A DNA stretch of 64,000 bases from NCBI RefSeq assembly GCF_020520425.1, contig NC_079490.1, positions 4,712,001 through 4,776,000 on the forward strand, in the 5' to 3' direction. This DNA comes from Spinacia oleracea (lineage: Eukaryota; Streptophyta; Magnoliopsida; Caryophyllales; Amaranthaceae). The translations under genes were made by a program, and so were the position numbers. Within the stretch, counting starts at the first letter, position 1. Each line of letters begins with the position of its first letter. The notes beneath the pieces were generated by a model, which was not told the DNA's origin, did no database searches, and was given only the letters and a program-made list of their open reading frames with translations. Of the stretch, positions 1 through 9,592 are shown piece by piece.

Positions 1-479
1 ACACCATTCTGCATCTTGCTAATGAGGGTCAGACAATCTGACTCGAGAATCACGTTCCGGTAACCATGGTCCCTCGCCTTCTTTAGTCCTAGGAGGGCAG
101 CCTTGCATTCAGCGACAAAAGGGTTTCAATGAGCACGGACACGACGGGAAGCAGCAAAGAGGATTGTACCATCCCTCATTCGGCCACTACCCCATCCCAA
201 CAAAGCTTGCATCTGAAATTGATGCATCAAGATTAATTTTGAGGGCACCTTCGGGAGGGGGGATCCACACATTGCTACTAGATGTGGAGCTGCACTTTGT
301 TCCACCATAAATACAAGCTGAGTACTCCCCATAATCAACAACATACCTCCTTACATTCTCCATAAAGACCCCATCAGGAACCTCCACCTTCTCAAACAAC
401 CATTTATTTCTCCTATACCAGATCGACCAAGCAAGGAAACCTATTGTTTGCCTCTACTTTGCATCCAGACGCTGCTGCC
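1..479 (-). pseudogene. RNase H-like (RVT_3-type) fragment, broken
   Basis: Read on the minus strand, this stretch gives the pattern of plant LINE-derived or reverse-transcriptase-like RNase H proteins. It starts with an AWSIWYRRNKWLFEK linker, then WIPPPEGALKINLDA (first catalytic Asp region), then RDGTILFAASRR, then AECKAALLGLKKARDHGY (catalytic Glu helix) and VILESDCLTLI (the next Asp). The reading frame is lost near position 187 between SFVGMG and GRMRDG. A TGA sits where a Trp (HWNPF-type) is expected, near 126-128, and a TAG lies near 448. It runs off the left edge of the window. It is therefore a degenerate copy, probably LINE-derived; the alternative is a decayed host RNase H-like gene. 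Confidence 0.7.
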
Positions 480-884
480 ATGACATAATAAGCGCCAAAA
501 GTACAAACTTCGGTAACGATCAATTATATACATATAAAGCAACCAAAGGATTTAACAATAGTACAATACACCCTTTAAAATTAAACCCCTCTCAATTAAA
601 ACCCACATCCAAGAACATTCAAAATTGAAGCAACATTAAGGCAAATTTGCACCCAAAAACTATAATAAGGAGTAAAATGTTAGCATATTGAAAGGTACAA
701 ATACTCCTAGCTACACAACATAATTTTGAATAAAAGAAGACCCATTAATATAAGAACAATTTCAGACACAGAAACTCAACAAAGATACCAATAAAATTCA
801 TGCATTTCATCAAAAGTCGATTTCACAATTACAATAATTTTAAAAGAAAAATGTATAAAAAGGAGAGAAGCATAAAAACCCTCG
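480..884. other. AT-rich stretch, no gene seen
   Basis: I see no coding potential here. It lies downstream of the MZT1-like copy on the minus strand and could be the 3' flank or 3' UTR copied with it. This is inference only. Confidence 0.4.
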
Positions 885-1076
885 TTAAGAAGATGAAACC
901 GTTCCAGCAGGAAGCTCCTTGACAAGAGCAGCAAGCGCTTCGGGGTTGAACCCCAATTCAGAAAGGGCGATTAGGAGAGAGATTGTGTGACGATCAAGTT
1001 GAGTGTTCAAGATGTTTTACATCTCAAATACTAGGTCTAAACACTCCTTTGCATTTCGTGCTGCTTCTGAATCCAT
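885..1076 (-). pseudogene. MOZART1 / GIP1-like (mitotic-spindle organizing protein 1) copy with premature stop
   Basis: An intronless 64-codon frame starts MDSEAARNAKECLDLVFEM, has a TAA at codon 20, and continues NILNTQLDRHTISLLIAL and then LGFNPEALAALVKELP to a normal stop at 885-887. The order and spacing match the small plant MZT1/GIP proteins, which bind gamma-tubulin complex proteins and help place microtubule nucleation sites at the nuclear envelope and cortex. Family members read roughly F(R/E)MSNIL at this point, so one base change (TCA to TAA) would give the stop. The rest of the frame is intact, so inactivation looks recent. It lies just inside what looks like a MULE terminus (1364), so it may be a captured gene copy. 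Alternatives are a processed pseudogene or a sequencing error in a real gene. Confidence 0.75.
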
Positions 1077-1159
1077 TGTTGTTGTGTTTGTGGATTGTGG
1101 AGGTGGGAATTATGTGAGGGTTTTTTTGGATTGGTGATTAGTTGATTACTGATTATCGA

Positions 1160-1364
1160 TGTTTCCCAGTTTTTTTAATTTTCAATTTCAGGGGTAAATT
1201 AAGGGCAAAGTGGTAAATTGCAGCTAACGGAGTACTAACGTCCGTTAACTCCAAGTGCATCTCATGAACAGTACGGAAAAATAGGGGTATATTATGTGAT
1301 TCAAAACACGCGAGGGTATTTGGTGCATTCTTGCAAACCTCAGGGGCATTTCATGAAAAACCCG
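1160..1364. mobile_element. terminal segment of a MULE-like element
   Basis: The stretch carries the phrases 'gggtatttggtgcattc' and 'ggggcatttcatgaaaa' and ends at cccg (1364). The same layout of taacgg / ccgttaa, 'gggtattt' and 'ggggcatttcatgaaa' is found at the ends of the 9-bp-TSD Pack-MULE at 57463-58963, and a shorter relative is at 45091-45240. Only one end is visible; the partner terminus would lie left of the window or has been lost. The adjacent bases 1365-1373 (taaaataaa) would be its target duplication. Confidence 0.5.
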
Positions 1365-1399
1365 TAAAATAAATATACCACTTCCTATACTCCCCCTTC
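1365..1399 (-). mobile_element. element C: 3' end of the old Copia pol ORF
   Basis: Removing element A (1400-11858) and one copy of the 5-bp duplication ccttc lets the minus-strand pol frame of element C read on from 11864 into 1399-1385. It ends QLEGGV followed by TAG at 1385-1387. No 3' LTR of C is recognisable beyond this, because the MULE-like end begins about 20 bp further on. Confidence 0.7.
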
Positions 1400-1714
1400 T
1401 GAAGGAAATAATGCCCTTGGTCCAAGTATGCATTCTATGTTAAGTCTAATAAATGCGGTTCAGTATTAATTAACAAGTTAATAATTCAGTGAGATCAAGT
1501 GAGCTGAATGCCTAGCTAGAGGCCGCTTCAGTTCAAGTGGAATTAATGATATTAATCCACAGCTTACTCTTGACTGAACCCGTAGGGTCACACAAATAGT
1601 ACGTAAACGGATCAAGTATTTAATGGCATTAAATACTCCATCTATGAATATTCGGAACCGACGGATCTTGGTTTCAGTGGGAGCTAAGATCGTCACAGGC
1701 AAGAAATGAATACT

Positions 1715-2036
1715 CCGGAAACGATGATATTGCCGGAAACGGAAATATGGATCGTATCGGAAATATAAATATTATCCAAGTCGTAGATGTTGCCGGAAAC
1801 GGAAACATGGTACGTATCGGAAAATATTATCGGAAATGGAAATATTGCCAGAATCGGAAATATTGCCGGAAACGGAAATATTGTCAGAATCGGAAATATT
1901 ACCGGAATCGGAAAATAATTCCGGAAACGGAAATATTAAATATTTGTTCGAAACGGAAATTAATTCCGGAATCGGAAATATTAAATATTGTTCGTATCGG
2001 AAATGAATTCCGGAATCGGAAAATTTAATCGGAAGC
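1715..2036 (+). repeat. CGGAAA/ATATT short-repeat array in LTR U3
   Basis: Dozens of short units such as CCGGAAACGGAAATATT and CGGAATCGGAAATATT follow one another with irregular spacing just upstream of the LTR promoter. The same array occurs in all four LTRs of A and B (in B as the reverse complement near 13330-13640 and 28930-29240). The position suggests enhancer-like or silencing-target repeats; that is inference. Confidence 0.85.
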
Positions 2037-2434
2037 GCATCGTACGAATAAGCATCGGACGAGGCCTGCCGGACGAGGCCCAGCACGAAGCCAGGCCATC
2101 GCCCAGCAAGCCAAGCGCGCCGCACAAACAGCCACGCCAGGCCCAGCGCAAGGCCAGGCCCAGCGCAAGGCCAGGCCCAGCAGGCTGCGCAGCGCGCAGC
2201 GCGCGCGGGCGCTGCGTGGGCTGCTGCTCGCGCGCACGCATGGGGCCCATCGTGGCAGCCGTGCGTGTGTGTGCAAGTGTTTGTGTTCGTGCACGTTTCC
2301 TAAAACATGCAGAGTTCGGTTAATGATTAAATTCCTAATTCTATTTGATAAATTAATTAAATTAGAGTTCTTGTAGGATTCTAGGTTTAATTAATTTGTA
2401 TCTGAATAGGATTTCGATTCCCTTTCCATACCCC

Positions 2435-2442
2435 TATAAATA
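2435..2442 (+). promoter_or_regulatory. TATA box of element A LTR
   Basis: TATAAATA sits in the context cccctataaatatgaggc, about 365 bp before the LTR end. It is repeated in the 3' LTR at 11493-11500. Transcription would start roughly 30 bp downstream. Confidence 0.7.
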
Positions 2443-2801
2443 TGAGGCTAGGGCTCACAATTTATAACAAGTTTCAAAGTATTCAAAAGTGAGTTTTTGA
2501 GAGAAAATTAAAACACACATCTTGCTCATAAAAGTGCCGAAATTTTATAGTACCTTAAGGGCGATTCTAGTTGGTCAATCTTAAGGCGGATCCGGACGTG
2601 CTGTGGACTATCTACGGAGGGACGACACTTGGAGTCCTAAAGACTTGTTCTTGTTCGGTTCGGGCGCAGCTAGGGAGGGCACGCAACAAAGAGTATGCAT
2701 CTAAATTATGCTATATGATTATGTGTAAATAATATGTTGTCCTGGGTTAATGGTTGTTTCCGCATGATCTATGTAATGTCATATGTATCATAACCTAACA
2801 G

Positions 2802-2816
2802 TGGTATCACGAACCC
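2802..2816 (+). other. primer binding site of element A
   Basis: TGGTATCACGAACCC begins 2 nt after the LTR end. The first 8 bases match the complement of the 3' end of initiator tRNA-Met (TGGTATCA...), the usual Copia primer; the match beyond that is weak. Confidence 0.7.
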
Positions 2817-3540
2817 TTATTATTTTCATAATCTAAATTGCATGAACATGGTTAAATATTACAAATTTGCAAGAATTAAAAGGGGTGATTAATTTTCGTA
2901 ATTGTTAATTAATTGCAAATTGCGTTTATTTAATTATACGTACGCAGTTTTTCGGCAGTTTCTTCGTTACTCATCCGAATTGAGTGATTTTTGTGTCAAT
3001 TCCGCATGTAAAAGGCATTCTAAAATTTTGACAAAATTAGTATTTTTCTGCCGAACCCAGAATTCTCAAATTCGAAGCCTAACTATGACTTTTCGAAGGT
3101 TTTAGTTTTTCGAATGCAAAATTTCGTAAATTTAAGATGTTAAATTAAATATTTGCGATTCTTGTTGATAAATCTTGAATTTTTGATTGACCTACTGCAT
3201 ATGTTTAACAAGTTTGAATGCCTAGTCTTGTTAATTATGCAATCTAATTTGTAATTATGATTAATTTGTTGAAAATTAGAATAATTTAGAATTAATTTGA
3301 TTTTCATAATTAATTGTAATTTAATTAGAAACCTATGATTAAAAACCACCATAAAAATTGTAAATTTATGATAAATTTTAAATTTTTATGACCTAGACTT
3401 GAATCCATAACAATCGGAAATCAATTGGATAATAAATTTTCGATTTTTTCGCCCTAAAATTATGAAATTAATATTATTTATTAATTTGTCATTAATTTTA
3501 AATATAAATTTTAAATTTTTATGCGATTCGTTCATAAAAC
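2817..3540 (+). other. element A leader, AT-rich part
   Basis: Untranslated leader. Element B has a closely matching sequence (reverse complement, about 27400-28115). The short open frames in it look like chance. Confidence 0.6.
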
Positions 3541-3544
3541 TTGC

Positions 3545-4190
3545 ACGCACGAAGCAATGGACGCTTCGTGTTACCCTTAAGGGGTGTTGTATAATGCGGG
3601 CATGCGACGACGAGCAAGGGAGCTCGTCGCCCGTGCGGCACGAATGCAATGAGCAAGGGAGTAGTGCACGAGCACAAGGCAGCAGCCCTGCCTTGTGTCG
3701 TGTGCCACGAGCAATGGACGAATGGGGATGGGCGAAGGGCGAGCCAAGGCAGTCGTGTGTGGGCAGCAAGCGAGCTGCGCCACAACGCGCGCTTCCTCGC
3801 ACAAGAGCGCGCAGCCTCGCGCGCAGCGAGCGCAAGCTCGCGTGCCACGAGCGCTGCGCCCAGCATTGCTCGCGCGCACAGCGAGCTATGTCGCCCGCAC
3901 AGCGAGCGATGTCGCCCGCACAGCGAGCGATGTCGCCCGCCCAGCGAGCGATGTCGCGCGCCCAGCGAGCGATGGCTCGCGCGCCCAGCTAGCGATGTCG
4001 CGCGCGCACTGCGAGCGATAGCTCGCGTGCGATGAGCGCTGGCGCGCGCAGCGAGCACCAATGCGTGCGGAGGCTTGCGATGGGGATGCAGCAGCTATGC
4101 GACGAGCGCATGGGCTGCGCGCACATGGCCAGCAATGGCTGTGTGCGTGCGGCCCATGGGCGTGCAACGCGTAGGGTGTTTGCGTTACGA
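3545..4190 (+). repeat. GC-rich minisatellite island in element A leader
   Basis: A sharply GC-rich block of about 650 bp lies inside AT-rich leader sequence. Bases about 3882-4025 contain a tandem array of about 20-bp units built on 'cagcgagcgatgtcgcccg', with seven or so degenerate copies. Open frames through it are low-complexity (repeating SPAQRAM-like) in several frames and both strands, so I treat them as non-coding. Element B has the matching island at about 26860-27350. Confidence 0.85.
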
Positions 4191-5625
4191 TTAAAGATCG
4201 TTTTGAATGTTTAATTTGAAAATTTCAGTTCACGTAATTTTAATTAATTTTAAAATTAATAATTTAAATTATTTTCTTGGATTTTAATTTTGAATATTAT
4301 AATTATAATAAATGTTATTTATTCTAATTATTTTACTAAAATTAAAATCATGAATTAATTTAAATACGACTGAAATTAAATTAAACTTTTGGATTCAATT
4401 ATAAATTGATATGAGCTTTAAATTTTAATTAAATTTGTATGTTTCCGGTTGGACTAGAAATACATTTTTATGTTTAAAATTAGTAAAGCATATAAATTTA
4501 TTGGTTTAAGTGGGAGCGCTTTTTAGTCATAAACTCTTGATTAGGTCTACAAATCCTTAAGGTTAAAACAACTTGATTAGAATTAATAAGGACTGAATAA
4601 TTGGTAGATTATTGGTGCCCTTGATTAATTGCTGCAAATGTTTACGTGATGCATAATGTGTTTTACTAACCAGCTATGTGGGCCATTCATGATAATGAAT
4701 GGGTGAATGGTATATATTGTATATGTACTGTTTTGCAGGTTATGAAGTGACTAGTATGGCCCAAATAGGATAGAAAATATGGTCTGCGTACCATTAATTT
4801 GAATGTAATTGGTCTAAAGTACCAAAGTTATTTTTCAATTCAAATATGGTCTGCGAACCATCAAATAGTTGTAATTAGTTATAGCTTATCCTATTTGAAG
4901 AAAATGGTGCCTCCCACGGAGATTTTCAAGACGGACTTTGAAGTCAAAGCTTCAAGATGAAGTCGGGCCATACTAGATCACATTTATCTTATGCATGTTT
5001 TAAGTTATTTATTGTTTTAAATATGTCTTAAAATGCATGAGATCAAAAGCTTGATTATGTTGCATGATTAAGGATTTCAGTTCACTTAAAATCTAACCAA
5101 CATAGTAAGAGCCTTAAGTTCCAAACTTAAAAATTGAGTTAAAAGGTGCCATGCCAAAATATACACTTGCTTGGATATCCTTTACATCAATCTAGTAATA
5201 GTTTTCGCTCAGCGAGGTGTTACTTATTGGTCCTAAAGGGGCAAGGTACACAAATAATTGTGAGTACATGTTAGTTTTGGTGAAACTCAACGATATAAGT
5301 AAGGAGTCCTTTTATGTCGTGGCAAATTCGATAGGTTTACCTAATAAGTTCTTAGACGTGCCTATCAACCAAGAATAGTTTCTAGACTATTAGCAAAAGG
5401 CTTTTGCTTACCTAAGATGTTCTAGGATTAAGTCGACAAACTGTGCTTAGTTCTTCAATGATTTTAGGATCTTGGAATCATTTTATTCACACCTGCCGGA
5501 ACACATAACTTGAATAAAATGCTTAATAAACATTGAATTATGCATGTATGCTAGAATTTAAGTTTATTAAGAGAAACTGTGAATGGTTATTTATTTGTTT
5601 ATTCTTTTCAATTGTAGTTTTTAAT
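4191..5625 (+). other. element A leader, distal part
   Basis: AT-rich leader up to the gag start, with no convincing ORF. It contains a short direct repeat 'atatggtctgcg(t/a)accat' near 4779 and 4845. It is well conserved in element B, where element D is inserted at the position equivalent to about 4909. The conservation suggests packaging or translation signals; that is inference. Confidence 0.5.
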
Positions 5626-7716
5626 ATGGCAAACAACAATTCATTCAACATTCGATCAATTCTCGAAAAGGAGAAGTTGAACGGGAAAAACTTCCTTGAC
5701 TGGCAAAGGAACTTGCAAATAGTTCTTATGCAGGAAGAAAAGGAGTATGTCCTGGATGAGGCGATGCCCGAAGCTGCAGGCGACGGGGTCACTCAGGCAG
5801 CCCTCAATCGTTGGATTGATGCCAACAAGGATGTGAAATGTCTAATGCTCGCCACCATGAGTGCGGATCTGCAGAAAACGTTCATCAACTCAGATGCTTT
5901 CACAATCATCAGTGAGTTGAAGAACATGTTCCAAGATCTGGCTCGAGTCGAAAGATTCGAGACTCATAGGCAAATTCTTGAGACCAAGCTTAAGAAAGGC
6001 GAGCCCGTATGTCCACATGTTCTCAAAATGATTGGACTCATTGAGAATATGAGTCGGTTGGATCAGCAATTTTCTCAGGAAATGGCTATAGACACCATCC
6101 TACATTCTCTTCATAGCGGGTATGATCAGTTCAAACTGAACTACAGTATGAATAGTCTGGACAAAACGCTCACTGAGCTTCACGGTATGCTGAAGACCGC
6201 TGAAAAGACGCTCAAAAGTGATAAGCAGGATGTGCTTATGGTGCGTGGGGGCAAGTTCAAGAAATCTGGAAAGAAGAGGAATGCTAAGAAAGGTGGCAAC
6301 AAGGCCAGCCCAACTAAGCAAACTGGCGCCAAATCTGCAAAGAGGAAGGTCAGTCAACCCACTTCTGAATCCGAATGCTTCTACTGCAAGAAGAAGGGGC
6401 ATTGGAAGAGAGATTGTCCAAAGCTAAAGGAAGATCAGAAGAACGGAACAGTCGTTCCATCTTCAGGTATTTTCGTTATAGACTGTATACTTGCTAATTC
6501 AACTTCTTGGGTATTAGATACAGGTTGTGGCTCACACTTATGTTCCAATCCACAGGGACTAAGAATAAGTAGAAAGTTAAGCAAGGGTGAAGTCGACCTA
6601 CGAGTGGGAAATGGAGCACGGATTGCTGCATTAGCTGTAGGAACTTACTATTTGTCGTTGCCCTCCGGGCTAGTTTTGGAACTGGAAGAATGTTTCCATG
6701 TTCCAAGTCTTACTAAAAACATCATTTCAGTTTCTTGCTTAGATGCTAAGGGATTTTCCTTTTTAATAAAAGACAATAGTTGTTCGTTTTATTTTAAAGA
6801 GATGTTTTATGGATCTGCTAGATTAGTCAATGGACTTTATTTATTAGATCACGACAAACAAGTATATAACATAAATACCAAAAAGGCCAAAAAGGATGAT
6901 TCAGATCTCACCTATCTGTGGCATTGTCGATTAGGCCATATAAACTTGAAACGCTTAGAAAGACTTCAAAAGGAAGGAATTCTAGAGCCATTTGACTTAG
7001 AGGATTATGGTAAATGCGAATCATGTTTACTTGGCAAAATGACAAAGCAACCTTTCTCTAAAGTTGGAGAAAGAGCAAATGAACTATTGGGTTTAATCCA
7101 TACAGATGTATGTGGACCAATGAGTACAAATGCTAGAGGTGGTTTCAGCTACTTTATCACTTTCACTGATGACTTCAATAGGTATGGTTATGTCTACCTA
7201 ATGAAGCATAAGTCTGAATCCTTTGACAAATTCAAGGAATTTCAGAGTGAAGTAGAGAATCAATTAGGCAAGAAGATTAAGGCACTGCGGTCTGATAGAG
7301 GCGGTGAATATCTGAGCTATGAATTTGATGACCATCTGAAAGAATGTGGAATTCTATCAGAATTGACTCCTCCTGGAACACCACAATGGAACGGTGTGTC
7401 AGAACGGAGGAACAGAACCTTGCTAGACATGGTCAGGTCAATGATGGGTCAGGCCGAACTTCCATTAGAATTTTGGGGACATGCACTAAATACAGCTGCA
7501 CTCACTATAAATAGAGCTCCGTCTAAAGCTGTCGAAAAGACTCCATACGAATTATGGTTTGGAAAGCCTCCAAATGTGTCTTTTCTTAAGATTTGGGGAT
7601 GTGAAGTATACGTCAAACGATTAATTTCAGACAAACTTCATCCAAAATCTGACAAATGTATCCTTGTGGGCTATCCAAAAGGAAACAAAGGGGTATTACT
7701 TCTACAATACATCTGA
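5626..7716 (+). CDS. element A gag-protease-integrase (upstream part of split gag-pol)
   Basis: I chose the ATG at 5626 (MANNNSFNIRSILEKEKLNG) because this is the usual Copia gag start. An in-frame upstream extension to 5533 is hydrophobic and not gag-like. In order: gag with a DWQRNLQIVLMQEE motif; a CCHC zinc knuckle CFYCKKKGHWKRDC at about 6376-6417; the protease active site LDTG near 6520; the integrase HHCC finger (HCRLGH ... CESC) at about 6920-7030; and the integrase D,D(35)E core (HTDVCGP, RSDRGGEY, VSERRNR). The frame is lost near 7681, at ggctatccaaaaggaaac: one extra base compared with the expected frame moves the reading to a stop at 7714-7716. The product would be cytoplasmic virus-like particle proteins. 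As written it is truncated. Confidence 0.9.
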   Translation: MANNNSFNIRSILEKEKLNGKNFLDWQRNLQIVLMQEEKEYVLDEAMPEAAGDGVTQAALNRWIDANKDVKCLMLATMSADLQKTFINSDAFTIISELKNMFQDLARVERFETHRQILETKLKKGEPVCPHVLKMIGLIENMSRLDQQFSQEMAIDTILHSLHSGYDQFKLNYSMNSLDKTLTELHGMLKTAEKTLKSDKQDVLMVRGGKFKKSGKKRNAKKGGNKASPTKQTGAKSAKRKVSQPTSESECFYCKKKGHWKRDCPKLKEDQKNGTVVPSSGIFVIDCILANSTSWVLDTGCGSHLCSNPQGLRISRKLSKGEVDLRVGNGARIAALAVGTYYLSLPSGLVLELEECFHVPSLTKNIISVSCLDAKGFSFLIKDNSCSFYFKEMFYGSARLVNGLYLLDHDKQVYNINTKKAKKDDSDLTYLWHCRLGHINLKRLERLQKEGILEPFDLEDYGKCESCLLGKMTKQPFSKVGERANELLGLIHTDVCGPMSTNARGGFSYFITFTDDFNRYGYVYLMKHKSESFDKFKEFQSEVENQLGKKIKALRSDRGGEYLSYEFDDHLKECGILSELTPPGTPQWNGVSERRNRTLLDMVRSMMGQAELPLEFWGHALNTAALTINRAPSKAVEKTPYELWFGKPPNVSFLKIWGCEVYVKRLISDKLHPKSDKCILVGYPKGNKGVLLLQYI

Positions 7717-9592
7717 GAACAAAGTGTTTGTTGCTCGAGATGGTGTCTTTTTGGAGAAGGATCACATTTCCAAAATGACAAGTGGGAGAAAAGTAGACCT
7801 CGAAGAAATTCGAGTCGAACAACAAACTCTAGAGAATGCTCAAGATGACATTCAGGATGAAACTCAGAGATCTTTAGAAGAATCTGGTGAGAATCATGGT
7901 CAATCTAGAAATGTTACCCCGCGTAGATCGCAAAGATATAGATCTCAACCGGAAAGATACTTAGGTATTTTGACGAACGAGAGCTATGACATTCTATTAC
8001 TTGAAAGTGATGAACCTGCGACTTACAAGCAAGCTATGACGAGCCCTAGCTCCAAGCAATGGCAAGAAGCCATGCAATCTGAATTAGACTCCATGTCTGA
8101 AAACCAAGTATGGGATTTGGTCGATTTGCCAGATGGCTACCAAGCCATTGGAAGCAAATGGGTTTTCAAACTGAAAAAGGACAAGGATGGGAAACTTGAA
8201 GTTTTCAAAGCTAGATTAGTCGCAAAAGGTTACAGGCAAGTCCACGGTGTGGATTACGATGAAACCTTTTCACCAGTTGCAATGCTAAAGTCTATTCGAA
8301 TAATGTTAGCAATCGCTGCATATTACGATTACGAAATATGGCAGATGGATGTCAAAACTGCTTTCTTAAACGGCGTTTTAACAAAAACTGTGTTTATGAC
8401 ACAGCCTGAAGGTTTTGAGGATCCAAAGAATGCTAAAAAGGTATGCAAGCTAAAGAAGTCAATCTACGGATTGAAGCAGGCATCCAGGAGCTGGAATATA
8501 CGTTTTGATGAAGCAGTCAGTGACTTTGGTTTCATCAAGAACGCGGACGAATCTTGTGTATACAAGAAGGCCAGTGGGAGCAAAATTGCTTTCCTAGTAT
8601 TATATGTCGACGACATATTGCTTATCGGAAATGACATTCCTATGTTGAACTCTGTCAAGATTTGGCTTGGGAAATGTTTTTCGATGAAGGATCTAGGAGA
8701 AGCACAGTACATATTGGGCATCAAGATTTACAGAGATAGATCTAAAAAGATGATTGGACTTAGTCAAAGCACTTATATCAATAAGGTGCTTGATAGGTTC
8801 AAGATGGCGGACTCCAAGCGAGGCTACCTACCCATGTCTCATGGAATGACTCTAAGCAAGACTCAGTGCCCAAAAACACCTGATGAGCGTAGACGAATGA
8901 ATGGGATTCCATATGCATCATTGATTGGTTCAATAATGTATGCTATGATATGTACACGCCCAGATGTTGCGTACGCACTCAGTGCTACGAGCAGATACCA
9001 GTCAGACCCAGGAGAGGCGCATTGGACTGCTGCCAAGAATATTCTGAAGTACCTGAAAAGGCACAAAGATGACTTCCTGGTCTATGGTGGAGATGATGAA
9101 TTAATTGTTAAAGGCTATACGGACGCAAGTTTCCAAACCGACAAAGATGATTTTAGATCACAGTCTGGGTTTGTCTTCTGCCTCAACGGAGGAGCAGTAA
9201 GCTGGAAAAGTGCTAAGCAAAGCACCATTGCGGATTCTACAACTGAAGCGGAGTACATTGCTGCACATGAAGCAGCAAAGGAAGCTATATGGCTAAGGAA
9301 GTTCATAGGAGAACTTGGTGTAGTCCCCTCCATTAAAGGACCAATAGCCCTGTATTGTGATAATAACGGAGCTATTGCACAGGCAAAAGAGCCTAGACAC
9401 CACCAGAGAGTCAAGCATGTACTTCGTAGATTTCACCTTCTACGAGAGTTCGTTGAAAGAAAAGAAGTCGAGATAAGCAAAATTGGAACTGATGACAACA
9501 TATCAGATCCATTAACTAAACCTCTGCCGCAGGCGAAGCACAACTCGCACACTGCAGCTATGGGAATCAAGCATATTGGAGAATGGCTTTGA
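7664..9592 (+). CDS. element A integrase C-terminus, reverse transcriptase and RNase H (downstream part)
   Basis: Continuation of the same polyprotein in the next frame; the first codons overlap the upstream frame. It shows the end of integrase (YYFYNTSENKVFVARDGVF), a charged linker, the RT start (QWQEAMQSELDSM), RT motifs WQMDVKTAFLNG and YVDDILLIGND (catalytic YVDD near 8602-8613), and Copia RNase H (GYTDASFQTDKD, TEAEYIAAHEA, YCDNNGAIAQ, ending DPLTKPL). Apart from the frameshift the frame is fully open to its stop at 9590-9592. This and the matched LTRs suggest either a very recent mutation or a base-calling error in one homopolymer-like spot (AAAAGGAAA). Confidence 0.92.
   Translation: MWAIQKETKGYYFYNTSENKVFVARDGVFLEKDHISKMTSGRKVDLEEIRVEQQTLENAQDDIQDETQRSLEESGENHGQSRNVTPRRSQRYRSQPERYLGILTNESYDILLLESDEPATYKQAMTSPSSKQWQEAMQSELDSMSENQVWDLVDLPDGYQAIGSKWVFKLKKDKDGKLEVFKARLVAKGYRQVHGVDYDETFSPVAMLKSIRIMLAIAAYYDYEIWQMDVKTAFLNGVLTKTVFMTQPEGFEDPKNAKKVCKLKKSIYGLKQASRSWNIRFDEAVSDFGFIKNADESCVYKKASGSKIAFLVLYVDDILLIGNDIPMLNSVKIWLGKCFSMKDLGEAQYILGIKIYRDRSKKMIGLSQSTYINKVLDRFKMADSKRGYLPMSHGMTLSKTQCPKTPDERRRMNGIPYASLIGSIMYAMICTRPDVAYALSATSRYQSDPGEAHWTAAKNILKYLKRHKDDFLVYGGDDELIVKGYTDASFQTDKDDFRSQSGFVFCLNGGAVSWKSAKQSTIADSTTEAEYIAAHEAAKEAIWLRKFIGELGVVPSIKGPIALYCDNNGAIAQAKEPRHHQRVKHVLRRFHLLREFVERKEVEISKIGTDDNISDPLTKPLPQAKHNSHTAAMGIKHIGEWL

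Larger units (their letters stand above)
1400..2800 (+). repeat. element A 5' LTR
   Basis: Starts TGAAGGAAATAATGCCC and ends CATAACCTAACA. It is repeated at 10457-11858. It contains a U3 array of CGGAAA-type repeats, a GC-rich stretch near 2060-2300, and a TATA box at 2435. Confidence 0.95.

Noticed and set aside
1747..2323. Open frames across the CGGAAA array in the LTRs (also 10804-11434, 12996-13610, 28600-29214)
   Set aside because: Repeat-driven frames (NRKYYRNRK-like) in LTR U3/R; no sign of protein-level constraint.
2902..3105. 67-codon frame after the primer site, similar in A and B (27821-28024)
   Set aside because: Present because the leader is conserved as nucleotides; composition and position do not suggest a protein.
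3462..4214. Several overlapping 90-180-codon open frames on both strands in the GC-rich leader island of A (and likewise 26828-27415 in B)
   Set aside because: Low-complexity translation of a tandem repeat, open in many frames at once, no domain, and different between A and B.
7664..7720. Programmed ribosomal frameshift in element A
   Set aside because: Copia elements of plants normally use one frame for gag-pol and the break falls inside integrase, not between gag and pol, so mutation or error is more likely.
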